From: UBA5287 sp041672395
GTDB taxonomy: Bacteria; Bacteroidota; Bacteroidia; Bacteroidales; Dysgonomonadaceae
DNA: 64,000 nucleotides
Assembly: GCA_041672395.1 (NCBI GenBank)
Contig: JBAYZS010000002.1
Coordinates: 24,233 to 88,232 of the forward strand
Direction of reading: 5' to 3'
In this document: one piece after another, positions 51,637 through 60,939 of the stretch
Layout of the letters: each line of letters starts with the position of its first letter
How positions within the stretch are numbered: position 1 is the stretch's first letter
The notes under the pieces: model-generated
Database searches by the model: none
Seen by the model: the letters and a program-made list of their open reading frames with translations, nothing else
Told to the model about the DNA's origin: nothing
Position numbers and translations under genes: made by a program

Positions 51637-53721
51637 TTAAATCGATCCTTTCTCGGTATTTATTTTCAGATACTCATAAAATGCTAATTGTGCCCTCACC
51701 AGCGGCTGATCATCATGTTTAAAAATATTTTCCATATTTTCATCCACCCAAACCGCACTTTGATTATCTGAAAGTTGAATGTTCAGCATATCTATCAACT
51801 GTTTCTTAAGACGTTCCGACTTAATTGGGAATGCTGATTCAATTCTGCGCCGCAAGTTTCGCTCCATCCAGTCGGCCGATGAAAGATACACATTTTCATG
51901 TCCTTCATTAAAGAAATACCAAACGCGACTGTGCTCCAAATAAGCATCCACAATTCTGGTAACTTTAATATTCTTACTATACGACTGATTAGGGATTAAA
52001 CAGCAAACTCCTCTTACAATAAGATCAATCTTAACTCCAGCTTCACTAGCCACATATAAAGCATTAATCATTTCTTTGTCTTCCAAACTATTCATTTTAA
52101 GAATGATGCGCCCTACCCCCCCCTGCTTTACGTTAGTAATTTCACGATAAATCATTTTTAATATTTCCGGAACCATATTAAATTGGGCTACTAACAAGTG
52201 TTTAAATTCTCTATGATGTGGCTTTCCTTCCAAAATATTAAATATCTCATCAATATCATGAATAATATCTTTGTCGGAAGTCAGCAATCCGCAATCAGAG
52301 TATTGCCTTGCTGTCTTTTCATTAAAGTTACCCGTACTGAGATAAGCATAACCTTTTAACGGTTGATCCGGTTCGTTGCTTCTTTTTCTAACATATGCCA
52401 GTTTAGCATGCACTTTTAGTCCCGGCAAGCTATAAATCACATTTATTCCCGCCTCTTGCATCATTTCGGCAGAAATAAAATTATTCTCCTCGTCGAACCG
52501 CGCTTTCATCTCAACAAACACCGTTACTTTCTTTCCATTTTTAGCTGCACTGATAAGTGAATTTATGACCGCCGAATTTTCTGCAACTCGATACTGCGTG
52601 ACTTTTATTTCCAAGACTTTTGGATCAAAAGCAGCCTGCATCAAAAACCGAAGCAGATAATCAAACGATTGAAATGGGAAATTTAGAAGCACATCCTGAT
52701 TACGCAAAACCCTGAGAATGGAAGTGTTATCCTCTAATACAGGTACACGCAAAGGTGCCGGCAACTGTCGTTTCAGACGCTGTCCCACCGGATTTGGAAG
52801 TTTGGATAGTTCCTGAAGATTTAAATACTTTCCCGATGGAAGAAGTTCCTCCTCTTCAATTTCGTACGATTCACATAAATATTTTAAGAAATAATTAGAC
52901 ATACTCCGATCGTACTGAAAACGTGTTACCGCTCCAATTTTTCTTTTTCGCACTTTCTTGAGTATCTTTTCAGCTATATTATTCTGGTCTTCGTTTTCTA
53001 AAGTGAAATCAGCATCGCGAGAAATAGTGATGCTGTAACAATCAATAATTTCATAACCGGGAAAAACACTGCTTAGATTAGCTTTAATTATATCATCAAT
53101 AAACATGATAAAATATTTTCCATCAAACGAAGGCAACTCGATAAACCGTGGAATCTTTGTATAAGGAATTTTCATGATGGCATAAGTATATTGTGATTCG
53201 CTTCCACCTGTTCTCTTCTTTTTCTTTTTTAGTAGACTGACAACCTGATAAATACGACCGTCTTGAATGAATGAATGGATGTCGTCTTTCTGTATTATCA
53301 TCGGTTGCAGATAAGGGAAAACTTCTTCGTTAAAATATTTCTCTACAAATGGTTTATGAAATGGATTTACATCATGCGTTTGATACAAAATGATATGATT
53401 CCTCTCCAACTCGGGCAAAATCATTAAATTGAATATATAATTATATTCTTTTTGATGCTCTGTCACAATCTCTCTGATCTGCGTTAATACTTGAAGAGCT
53501 TCTTCAACGGTTTCGTCACGTTCAACGCTGTCAATCAAGGAACTATGATATCCTGAAACGCGCACCTTATAAAATTCTTCAAGATTAGATGAATATATTG
53601 ACAAGAATTTAATCCGCTCGTAAACAGGAAGTCGTTCATCTTTTGCTTCCATTAATACCCTATGATTAAATGACAACCAGCTGATGTCTCGTTTAAAATA
53701 TGAATATTGCTCCTTTTCCAT
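51637..53721 (-). CDS. ppk1: Polyphosphate kinase 1
   Basis: Polymerises ATP gamma-phosphate into polyphosphate. The 694-residue enzyme has the four PPK1 domains: N-terminal helical (FKRDISWLSFNHRVLMEA in outline), head, and two phospholipase-D-like catalytic domains. The autophosphorylated His is in LKVHAKLAYV (about residue 436), and the second catalytic His is in LEHSRVWYFF. Length is normal. It converges on the ATP synthase operon, with array B lying between. No exopolyphosphatase gene is adjacent. Confidence 0.96.
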   Translation of the reverse strand: MEKEQYSYFKRDISWLSFNHRVLMEAKDERLPVYERIKFLSIYSSNLEEFYKVRVSGYHSSLIDSVERDETVEEALQVLTQIREIVTEHQKEYNYIFNLMILPELERNHIILYQTHDVNPFHKPFVEKYFNEEVFPYLQPMIIQKDDIHSFIQDGRIYQVVSLLKKKKKRTGGSESQYTYAIMKIPYTKIPRFIELPSFDGKYFIMFIDDIIKANLSSVFPGYEIIDCYSITISRDADFTLENEDQNNIAEKILKKVRKRKIGAVTRFQYDRSMSNYFLKYLCESYEIEEEELLPSGKYLNLQELSKLPNPVGQRLKRQLPAPLRVPVLEDNTSILRVLRNQDVLLNFPFQSFDYLLRFLMQAAFDPKVLEIKVTQYRVAENSAVINSLISAAKNGKKVTVFVEMKARFDEENNFISAEMMQEAGINVIYSLPGLKVHAKLAYVRKRSNEPDQPLKGYAYLSTGNFNEKTARQYSDCGLLTSDKDIIHDIDEIFNILEGKPHHREFKHLLVAQFNMVPEILKMIYREITNVKQGGVGRIILKMNSLEDKEMINALYVASEAGVKIDLIVRGVCCLIPNQSYSKNIKVTRIVDAYLEHSRVWYFFNEGHENVYLSSADWMERNLRRRIESAFPIKSERLKKQLIDMLNIQLSDNQSAVWVDENMENIFKHDDQPLVRAQLAFYEYLKINTEKGSI

Positions 53722-53780
53722 AGCAGAATTATAATTATTTTTTGTAAAAATACTAACTTTGTTGAAATAATAAAAGATTG

Positions 53781-54278
53781 ATGAAGAAAATTGGATTATT
53801 ATCTGACACCCATGATTATTGGGATCCTACTTTTGAAACTTATTTCGAAAATTGCGATGAGATTTGGCATGCGGGCGACATAGGCTCAATGGATGTTGCT
53901 AGTAAGTTTGAAGCTTTCAAACCTTTCAGAGCTGTTTACGGAAATATAGATGACTACAGAGTGCGTCTGGCTTTCCCGGAAAAACTTCGGTTTACTGAAG
54001 AAAATGTTGAAGTCGTTATCAAACATATCGGTGGATATCCTAATAAATACGATCCTTCAATCCGCAATGAATTGGTTACCAATCCGCCAAAACTTTTTAT
54101 ATCAGGTCATTCGCACATTTTGAAAGTTATGTATGACAACAAATTGAAATGCTTGCACATGAACCCAGGTTCTGCCGGAATTTATGGAATTCATAAAGTC
54201 AGAACATTATTGCGTTTTGTTATTGATAATGGAAATATTAGAGATTTGGAAGTAATTGAAATAGCAAAAAGATGGTAG
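53781..54278 (+). CDS. YfcE/MJ0936-type metallophosphoesterase
   Basis: A 165-residue two-metal phosphodiesterase with the full motif set: LLSDTHDYWD, WHAGDIGSMD, VYGNIDDY, SGHSHI and MNPGSAG. The family hydrolyses small phosphodiesters in vitro; the natural substrate is unclear. The ATG at 53781 is preferred over the adjacent TTG at 53778. A TAACTTTG -7 box lies at 53754-53761. Its stop lies 4 nt from the convergent LysE-like gene stop. Confidence 0.92.
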   Translation: MKKIGLLSDTHDYWDPTFETYFENCDEIWHAGDIGSMDVASKFEAFKPFRAVYGNIDDYRVRLAFPEKLRFTEENVEVVIKHIGGYPNKYDPSIRNELVTNPPKLFISGHSHILKVMYDNKLKCLHMNPGSAGIYGIHKVRTLLRFVIDNGNIRDLEVIEIAKRW

Positions 54279-54282
54279 TTTT

Positions 54283-54906
54283 TTAATATAGATTATACAT
54301 CAAACCAACTGCGCCTATAATCATAAAAATACTTCCAACAGCCCGGTTCAAAAGAATCAACCCGCTACGATTAAAGTGTTTACGCATTTTTGAAACAATC
54401 GATGTAACAACAAACCACCATAAAAGTGCACCAAAAGCAATAGCTGAAATGGCAATAATTATTTGAGTAGTCCCATCTTTAACCGGATTAAACGACATCT
54501 GTGTGTATAAAGTCAGAATCACAAAAATAATTGAAACATTGGAGAACGTGAGTACAAACGATGTGGCAAAGTCCTTTAAATACCGGGTCTGCATAGGCAA
54601 AACATTAGACGCCCAATCTTTTATTGGATTTGTTCTAAACAATAAAAGCCCAAATCCTATAAGTATAATACTTGAAATCCATAAAAAAGGATGCTTGTTT
54701 TCTTCAATGAAATAGGATACTTTTCCAACAGCCAACATGGTTAAAATGGCGTAAACCAAATCAGACAACATTGCTCCCACTCCAGTAGCAAAGCCATGCC
54801 AACGCCCTCTCAGCAATGTTCTTTGAATAGTTAACATTCCAATGGGACCCATTGGAGATGAAATTAATAAACCAATAATAATACCCTTTATAATAAATAT
54901 AAACAT
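54283..54906 (-). CDS. LysE family exporter
   Basis: A 207-residue membrane protein with about six helices of the LysE/RhtB type, exporters of amino acids or related compounds. The N-terminal GLLISSPMGPIGMLTIQRTLLRG (in outline) carries the conserved Pro-Met-Gly-Pro segment. The start lies close to the 165-nt divergent region shared with purL. The substrate cannot be predicted. Confidence 0.88.
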   Translation of the reverse strand: MFIFIIKGIIIGLLISSPMGPIGMLTIQRTLLRGRWHGFATGVGAMLSDLVYAILTMLAVGKVSYFIEENKHPFLWISSIILIGFGLLLFRTNPIKDWASNVLPMQTRYLKDFATSFVLTFSNVSIIFVILTLYTQMSFNPVKDGTTQIIIAISAIAFGALLWWFVVTSIVSKMRKHFNRSGLILLNRAVGSIFMIIGAVGLMYNLY

Positions 54907-54993
54907 ATTCTAAATGACCAATAATAGTAAATCAATAGACTTTAATGTTGCAAAGATAAACTCATTTATTAAATCATACAAAAGCGCATCTTA

Positions 54994-55026
54994 TTTTCCT
55001 CTTTTGGATTGCTTTTATTAACTTTG
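54994..55026 (+). promoter_or_regulatory. purL promoter
   Basis: TTTT (54994-54997), a 21-nt spacer and TAACTTTG (55019-55026). Start near 55033, leaving a leader of about 40 nt. No PurR-like or guanine-riboswitch structure is evident. Confidence 0.5.
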
Positions 55027-55071
55027 TAGCTTATAAGAATATAATCCACTTATCTAATAAGATACAATATT

Positions 55072-58000
55072 ATGATTGTTTTTTTTCAGACTCCCTCTAA
55101 AACTGTTATAGCAGTAGATACTTCTGCCGAATTGTCGGCTGAAATGATTCAGCGCTTAAATTGGCTTTTCGGCAATGCAGAAAAATTGGACGTGACCGAG
55201 ATAAATCAGCGGTTTATTGGACCACGTCGCGAAATGATTACTCCTTGGAGTACATGCGCCGTAGAAATCACTCAAAATATGGGGATTACGGGTATCGACC
55301 GTATTGAAGAATATAGTCTTATTTCAGATGAGTATGATCCTATGTTGCAAAGAATTTATGACAAACTGGATCAGAATATCTATAATATCGATAAAAAGCC
55401 GGAAGAGATACTTTTTATAGATAATATTTCTGAATATAATGATAAAGAGGGACTTGCACTGAGTTCTGAAGAAGTGAGCTATCTTAATAAGGTAAGCGAA
55501 AAAATGAATCGAAAACTTACGGATAGCGAGGTTTTTGGATTCTCACAAGTGAACTCTGAACATTGTCGCCATAAAATATTCAATGGGACATTTGTTATTG
55601 ATGGCGAAGAAAAAGAGTATTCACTCTTTCAACTCATTAAAAAGACTTCGAAGGTTAATCCAAATGGATTGATTTCTGCATATAAAGATAATGTTGCGTT
55701 TTTTGACGGCCCAACTATTGAACAGTTTGCTCCGGCAAGTGGTGATAAGCCCGACTATTTTGAGTCAAAAGATATTGACAGTGTTCTTTCACTAAAAGCT
55801 GAAACACATAATTTCCCAACAACAGTTGAACCGTTTAACGGAGCATCTACCGGCACCGGAGGAGAAATACGCGACCGTTTATCGGGTGGAAAAGCATCAC
55901 TTCCAATTGCAGGAACAGCTGTTTACATGACCTCCTACCCTCGATTAGAAAATGACAGAGCGTGGGAAAAAGCTTTAAATCCAAGAAAATGGTTGTATCA
56001 GACACCAGAGCAACTACTTATTAAAGCATCCAATGGAGCTTCGGACTTTGGAAACAAATTTGGGCAACCACTAATCTGTGGTTCTTTACTCACTTTTGAG
56101 CATGAAGAGAATTATAAGAAATTCGGGTATGATAAGGTAATCATGCTTGCTGGTGGCGTTGGTTTTGCCAACAAACGTGATGCATTGAAAGAAACACCTG
56201 AAACCGGAGAAAAAATTGTTGTTCTTGGTGGCGATAACTATAGAATTGGTATGGGCGGCGGTGCAGTATCTTCCGTTAATACCGGAGAATATTCTTCAGG
56301 AATTGAATTGAATGCCGTTCAGCGTGCCAATCCTGAAATGGAAAAACGAGTAGCCAATGTTATTCGTACGCTTTCCGAGTCGGATGAAAATCCAATTGTT
56401 TCCATACATGATCATGGTGCAGGAGGACATTTAAACTGTCTTTCAGAGTTAGTTGAACAAACCGGAGGAAAGATTGAACTAGATAGATTACCTGTAGGCG
56501 ACAAAACACTTTCTGCCAAAGAAATAATTGGAAACGAAAGTCAGGAGCGTATGGGATTGCTTGTGAAAGAGAAAGATATTGAAAGAATTGAGAAAATAGC
56601 TTCCCGTGAACGTTCACCGATGTATGTTGTTGGTGAAACGACAGATGATATGAAATTTGTCTTTGAGCAGGATAATGGTATCCGACCTATTGATATGGAA
56701 CTGGAGGATTTCTTTGGTAAACCACCTGTTACAATAATGAATGATAATACCGTTGAAGAAGAATTTGCTGCACCTGAATACGATATTGATAATTTAGATT
56801 CATATATCGAAAATGTGTTACGACTGGAAGCCGTTGCTTGTAAAGATTGGCTGACAAACAAAGTCGACCGCTCGGTAACAGGTAAAGTAGCTCGTCAACA
56901 ATGTCAGGGTGAAATTCAGTTGCCACTAAGCGACCTTGGTGCTGTAGCACTGGATTATAAAGGATTTGTAGGGATGGCTACATCTATAGGACATGCCCCT
57001 CAAGTTGGATTAGTCGACCCTGCTGCCGGATCCGTTATGTCTGTTGCAGAAGCACTTACAAATATTGTATTTGCTCCTCTCTCAAATGGTTTACAAAGTG
57101 TTTCGCTGAGCGCCAATTGGATGTGGCCATGCCGAAACGAAGGTGAAGATGCAAGATTGTACAAGGCCGTTGAAGCTTGTTCCGATTTTGTTTGTGATCT
57201 TGGAATCAATATTCCAACCGGGAAAGATTCTCTGTCAATGACTCAGAAATATAACGATTTCAATGTACTTTCTCCGGGAACTGTGATTATTTCTGCTTCT
57301 GGTGAGGTAAAAAATATTCGAAAGATTGTTTCTCCTGTATTAGCTTATATTAAAGGCACATATCTGTATTATATTGATTTTTCATGCGATTCATTACGTC
57401 TTGGAGGATCAGCTTTGGCTCAAACCCTAAGTAAAGTTGGGGACGAAGTGCCCACAGTTACAGATGCTGAATATTTCAAGAATTCTTTCGATGCAGTACA
57501 AGAACTTTTAAATCGGGGATTGATTTTAGCTGGTCATGACATCTCTGCCGGTGGTATGATTACAACAATGCTGGAAATGTGCTTTGCGAATGCTGAAGGA
57601 GGATTGGAAGCTCGTCTTGATAAGATTCGCTATTCTGATCTGATGAAAATACTTTTCGCTGAAAATCCGGGAGTGCTTATTCAGGTAAAACATCATCATC
57701 TGGTGGAAAAGATTCTGGATGATTATGGCATTGGCTTTGCTATTGTGGCAAGACCTATTGAAGAACGCAAGCTGATTATAGAAAAGGATGAATTCAAAAC
57801 GGAACTGGATATAGATAAGCTTCGTGATGTTTGGTACAAAACTTCTTATCTCTTGGATCGTAAACAAAGTGGCGAAGTTTGTGCTAAAGAACGATTCGAA
57901 AACTATAAAGAACAACCACTTAAATTCCAATTTAACAATTCGTTTACAGGAAAATTTGAGGACTTAGGTCTTGATCCTAATAGAAAAGAAAAAACAGGAT

Positions 58001-58752
58001 TGAAAGCGGCTATCATACGCGAAAAAGGTACAAATGGCGAACGAGAAATGGCTTACTCACTCTATCTGGCAGGATTTGATGTGAAAGATGTTCACATGAC
58101 CGACTTAATTTCAGGTCGTGAGACATTGGAAGATATTCAATTTGCCGTTTTCTGCGGTGGTTTCTCTAATTCAGATGTTTTGGGTTCTGCCAAGGGATGG
58201 GCCGGCGGTTTTCTTTATAACGAAAAGGCTAACAAGGCGTTGAAGAACTTTTTCGCAAGAGAAGATACGTTGAGCCTTGGAATTTGTAACGGTTGCCAAT
58301 TGTTAATGGAACTTGGTCTTATTTATCCTGAGTTGGGAGAAAATCATCCTAAAATGAAACATAATCTTTCTCACAAATTCGAGTCTACTTTTGTTAGTGT
58401 AGAAATTCAACCTAACAACTCGGTTATGTTCAAATCTTTGACGGGTACCAAATTGGGGATTTGGGTTGCTCATGGCGAAGGTCGGTTTGATCTGCCAGAA
58501 GAGGAATCACAATATAATATTGCTGTTAAATATATCTATGATAATTATCCAGGAAATCCTAACGGTTCAAGTTATGAAGCAGCAGCGGTTTGCTCAAACG
58601 ACGGGCGACATCTGGCAATGATGCCTCATCTTGAACGTACTATTTTCCCTTGGCAAAATGCATACTATCCTTTTGAATATCACAAGAATGATGTCACTCC
58701 TTGGATGGAGGCTTTTGTAAATGCAAGAGAATGGATCAAAAATCATAAATAA
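55072..58752 (+). CDS. purL: Phosphoribosylformylglycinamidine synthase (large form)
   Basis: Catalyses the fourth step of purine synthesis, using glutamine and ATP to make FGAM. The 1226-residue protein is the fused form: an N-terminal PurS-like part, a linker, two PurM-type halves (LKAETHNFPTTVEPF near 242; GHDISAGGMITTMLEM near 820) and a C-terminal glutamine amidotransferase domain (about 975-1226) with the nucleophile Cys in LGICNGCQLL (about 1071) and the late His/Glu region. All catalytic blocks look intact, and no separate purQ/purS is needed. It is monocistronic or loosely linked to the thioesterase gene behind a hairpin. Confidence 0.98.
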   Translation: MIVFFQTPSKTVIAVDTSAELSAEMIQRLNWLFGNAEKLDVTEINQRFIGPRREMITPWSTCAVEITQNMGITGIDRIEEYSLISDEYDPMLQRIYDKLDQNIYNIDKKPEEILFIDNISEYNDKEGLALSSEEVSYLNKVSEKMNRKLTDSEVFGFSQVNSEHCRHKIFNGTFVIDGEEKEYSLFQLIKKTSKVNPNGLISAYKDNVAFFDGPTIEQFAPASGDKPDYFESKDIDSVLSLKAETHNFPTTVEPFNGASTGTGGEIRDRLSGGKASLPIAGTAVYMTSYPRLENDRAWEKALNPRKWLYQTPEQLLIKASNGASDFGNKFGQPLICGSLLTFEHEENYKKFGYDKVIMLAGGVGFANKRDALKETPETGEKIVVLGGDNYRIGMGGGAVSSVNTGEYSSGIELNAVQRANPEMEKRVANVIRTLSESDENPIVSIHDHGAGGHLNCLSELVEQTGGKIELDRLPVGDKTLSAKEIIGNESQERMGLLVKEKDIERIEKIASRERSPMYVVGETTDDMKFVFEQDNGIRPIDMELEDFFGKPPVTIMNDNTVEEEFAAPEYDIDNLDSYIENVLRLEAVACKDWLTNKVDRSVTGKVARQQCQGEIQLPLSDLGAVALDYKGFVGMATSIGHAPQVGLVDPAAGSVMSVAEALTNIVFAPLSNGLQSVSLSANWMWPCRNEGEDARLYKAVEACSDFVCDLGINIPTGKDSLSMTQKYNDFNVLSPGTVIISASGEVKNIRKIVSPVLAYIKGTYLYYIDFSCDSLRLGGSALAQTLSKVGDEVPTVTDAEYFKNSFDAVQELLNRGLILAGHDISAGGMITTMLEMCFANAEGGLEARLDKIRYSDLMKILFAENPGVLIQVKHHHLVEKILDDYGIGFAIVARPIEERKLIIEKDEFKTELDIDKLRDVWYKTSYLLDRKQSGEVCAKERFENYKEQPLKFQFNNSFTGKFEDLGLDPNRKEKTGLKAAIIREKGTNGEREMAYSLYLAGFDVKDVHMTDLISGRETLEDIQFAVFCGGFSNSDVLGSAKGWAGGFLYNEKANKALKNFFAREDTLSLGICNGCQLLMELGLIYPELGENHPKMKHNLSHKFESTFVSVEIQPNNSVMFKSLTGTKLGIWVAHGEGRFDLPEEESQYNIAVKYIYDNYPGNPNGSSYEAAAVCSNDGRHLAMMPHLERTIFPWQNAYYPFEYHKNDVTPWMEAFVNAREWIKNHK

Positions 58753-58787
58753 GTTACACTCATTCACAATATTAAAACTACTCTAAC

Positions 58788-58821
58788 CCCCACACTTTGA
58801 GTTAAATATTAAAGTGTGGGG
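58788..58821 (+). terminator. Hairpin between purL and the thioesterase gene
   Basis: A perfect 11-bp GC-rich stem (58788-58798 with 58811-58821) and a 12-nt loop, 35 nt after purL. There is no immediate U-run, so it may be a weak terminator, an RNA-stabilising hairpin or a translation barrier. It covers a GTG at 58814 and abuts the ATG at 58823. Confidence 0.55.
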
Positions 58822-58846
58822 AATGGAAGTAAAGAACAATTTTTTA

Positions 58847-59251
58847 ATGAATCAAAATATATTTGAAATTGAGATGAAAGTGCGTGACTACGAGTGCGAC
58901 GCTCAAGGTCACGTAAATAATGCAAATTATCAACACTATTTAGAGGTTACTCGCCATGAATTTATGGAAAAATCAGGGCTGAATTTCTTCGACTTACATA
59001 ACAAAGGAATTGATGCAGTGGTTTCACGCGTCGCAATTCGCTACAAAATCCCTTTAATTGGTATGGACGTTTTCAAATGCACAATTAGTCAGATTGAACG
59101 CGTTAGTCTGAAATATATATTTCATCAAGAAATCATTCGCTTGTCTGATAACGTGTTATGTACCAAAGGAAAAGTTGAAGTTGTGACTCTCATCAATGGT
59201 AAACTGGCTCAACCCGATATTCTTGATGAGGCATTTAAAGATTATCTATAA
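58847..59251 (+). CDS. 4HBT family acyl-CoA thioesterase
   Basis: A hot-dog-fold thioesterase of the 4-hydroxybenzoyl-CoA/YbgC group. The 134-residue form starts MNQNIFEIEMKVRDYECDAQ and has the catalytic-region Asp in YECDAQGHVNNANYQHYLE, followed by HEFMEKSG. Upstream starts at 58814 (GTG) and 58823 (ATG) are inside or touching an 11-bp hairpin, so the ATG at 58847 is preferred. Substrate chain length is unknown. Its stop overlaps the dprA start by one base (TAATG), so the two are coupled. Confidence 0.88.
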   Translation: MNQNIFEIEMKVRDYECDAQGHVNNANYQHYLEVTRHEFMEKSGLNFFDLHNKGIDAVVSRVAIRYKIPLIGMDVFKCTISQIERVSLKYIFHQEIIRLSDNVLCTKGKVEVVTLINGKLAQPDILDEAFKDYL

Positions 59252-60357
59252 TGGTTTCCGATAAATCTATATACCAAATTGCCCTTACACAAATAAAAGG
59301 GATAGGATTAACACTTGCGCGAACACTAATGCAGATTATTGGCGACGAGGAGGCAATATTCAAAGAAAGTACTAAGAATCTGGAACAAATACCGCGTATT
59401 TCGCGACGATTAATCAGCGAAATTCGTAATCCTGAAGTAATGAAACGTTCGGAAGAGGAACTGATGTTTGTAGAAAAGAATGCAATCGACCTTCACTTTT
59501 TCACGTCACCGCTTTATCCTCAACGACTTACCAATTGTGTTGATGCTCCAATACTCATTTATTCTAAAGGGAATACCGATTTTAACTGTGCAAAAACAAT
59601 TAGTATTGTTGGAACAAGACATGCATCTGAATATGGCAAACAATGTTGTGAGAAAATAGTAAAAGAACTTTCTGAAAGAATTCCTGATTTATTAATAATA
59701 AGTGGATTAGCTTTTGGAATTGATATTTGTGCTCACCGCGCAGCATTAAAGAATAATCTTTCAACTATTGCTGTCTTGGGTCATGGATTGGATAGAATTT
59801 ATCCAGCTGGTCATAGAAAAACCGCTGTTGAAATGCTCAGTCATGGGGCATTGATTTCTGAATTTCCTTCTAAGACAAGTCCAGAAGGGTTTAATTTTGT
59901 GAAACGAAACAGAATTGTTGCAGGAATGGCTGATGCAGTTATAGTTATTGAATCGGCGAATAAAGGGGGTTCACTTATCACAGCCGACATAGCTAACTCT
60001 TATTTTCGAGAGGTTTTTGCAATACCCGGAAGAATTACGGATATTCATTCGGTGGGTTGTAACAAACTCATAACAGAAAATAAAGCTGTATTATTTCAAG
60101 ACACTGAGAGTTTCTTGAAACAAATGGGCTGGAATAATGATGCAAAACCACAACCTAAACAACGTGAGTTATTTGTGGATCTTAATGAAGAAGAAGAAAA
60201 AGTTGTAAATGTATTGTTTGGTAAAGATTCAATGCAGGTAAACTTGTTGGCTCTAGAACTAAATACACCTATTGCCGACTTGTTTTTCACTTTACTCGAA
60301 CTCGAAATGAAGAATATAGTAAAAGCATTACCTGGTGGCCTTTACAAATTGATTTGA
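59251..60357 (+). CDS. dprA: DNA-processing protein DprA
   Basis: Loads RecA onto incoming single-stranded DNA in natural transformation. The 368-residue protein has an N-terminal helix-hairpin-helix/SAM-like part (about 1-75), the Rossmann-fold DprA core (about 80-290: SIVGTRHASEYG, ISGLAFGIDICAH, VLGHGLDRIYP, GALISEFPS, FVKRNRIVAGM, GSLITADIA) and a C-terminal winged helix (about 310-368). All landmarks are intact. Its partner recA is about 580 nt further on, with bcp between. Other competence genes are not in view. Confidence 0.95.
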   Translation: MVSDKSIYQIALTQIKGIGLTLARTLMQIIGDEEAIFKESTKNLEQIPRISRRLISEIRNPEVMKRSEEELMFVEKNAIDLHFFTSPLYPQRLTNCVDAPILIYSKGNTDFNCAKTISIVGTRHASEYGKQCCEKIVKELSERIPDLLIISGLAFGIDICAHRAALKNNLSTIAVLGHGLDRIYPAGHRKTAVEMLSHGALISEFPSKTSPEGFNFVKRNRIVAGMADAVIVIESANKGGSLITADIANSYFREVFAIPGRITDIHSVGCNKLITENKAVLFQDTESFLKQMGWNNDAKPQPKQRELFVDLNEEEEKVVNVLFGKDSMQVNLLALELNTPIADLFFTLLELEMKNIVKALPGGLYKLI

Positions 60358-60386
60358 TTGAAATCATAAATAATAGGCTTATTTCT

Positions 60387-60417
60387 TTTAATGCCGTAGA
60401 ATAATTTTATAACTTTA
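60387..60417 (+). promoter_or_regulatory. Possible bcp promoter
   Basis: TTTA (60387-60390), a 19-nt spacer and TAACTTTA (60410-60417); each element is one base off consensus. 31 nt before the bcp ATG. Confidence 0.35.
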
Positions 60418-60447
60418 ACCCTTCAAACAATAATTAAAGTATTAAAC

Positions 60448-60912
60448 ATGGGATTAACTGTTGGCGATAAAATTCCTGAAATATTGGGAGTGAATCAAAA
60501 TGACAAAGAAATAAAATCAAGTGATTATAAAGGTAAAAAATTGGCTTTATATTTTTATCCAAAAGATAATACTCCGGGATGTACAGCAGAAGCTTGTAGT
60601 CTTAGAGATGGATATGAAGATCTATTAGATGCTGGATATCAAATTGTTGGTGTAAGTGTAGACAGTAAAGCTTCACATCAAAAATTCATTGATAAGTTTT
60701 CTTTACCTTTTGAATTAATTGCCGACACAGATAAGAAATTGGTTGAACAATTTGGAATTTGGCAAGAAAAAACAATGATGGGCAAAAAATATATGGGTAC
60801 TGTTCGTACAACATTCCTTATTGATGAAAACGGAATAATTGAACACCTTATAGCTGGTAGAAATATTGATACTAAAAACCATGCTGAACAAATTTTAAGA
60901 CTGATAAAATAA
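60448..60912 (+). CDS. bcp: Thioredoxin-dependent thiol peroxidase (Bcp/PrxQ)
   Basis: A 154-residue peroxiredoxin of the Bcp/PrxQ group. The peroxidatic Cys is in DNTPGCTAEAC, with the resolving Cys five residues later, the intramolecular arrangement of the alpha-type enzymes. It reduces organic and hydrogen peroxides with electrons from thioredoxin. It precedes recA by 27 nt on the same strand, so both are probably co-transcribed, linking peroxide defence to DNA repair. Confidence 0.96.
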   Translation: MGLTVGDKIPEILGVNQNDKEIKSSDYKGKKLALYFYPKDNTPGCTAEACSLRDGYEDLLDAGYQIVGVSVDSKASHQKFIDKFSLPFELIADTDKKLVEQFGIWQEKTMMGKKYMGTVRTTFLIDENGIIEHLIAGRNIDTKNHAEQILRLIK

Positions 60913-60939
60913 AACAGAGACAATTCAAATTATATTATT

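Noticed and set aside
57526..57930. 134-codon minus-strand frame inside purL
   Set aside because: Antisense shadow of a strongly conserved gene; no signal or domain.
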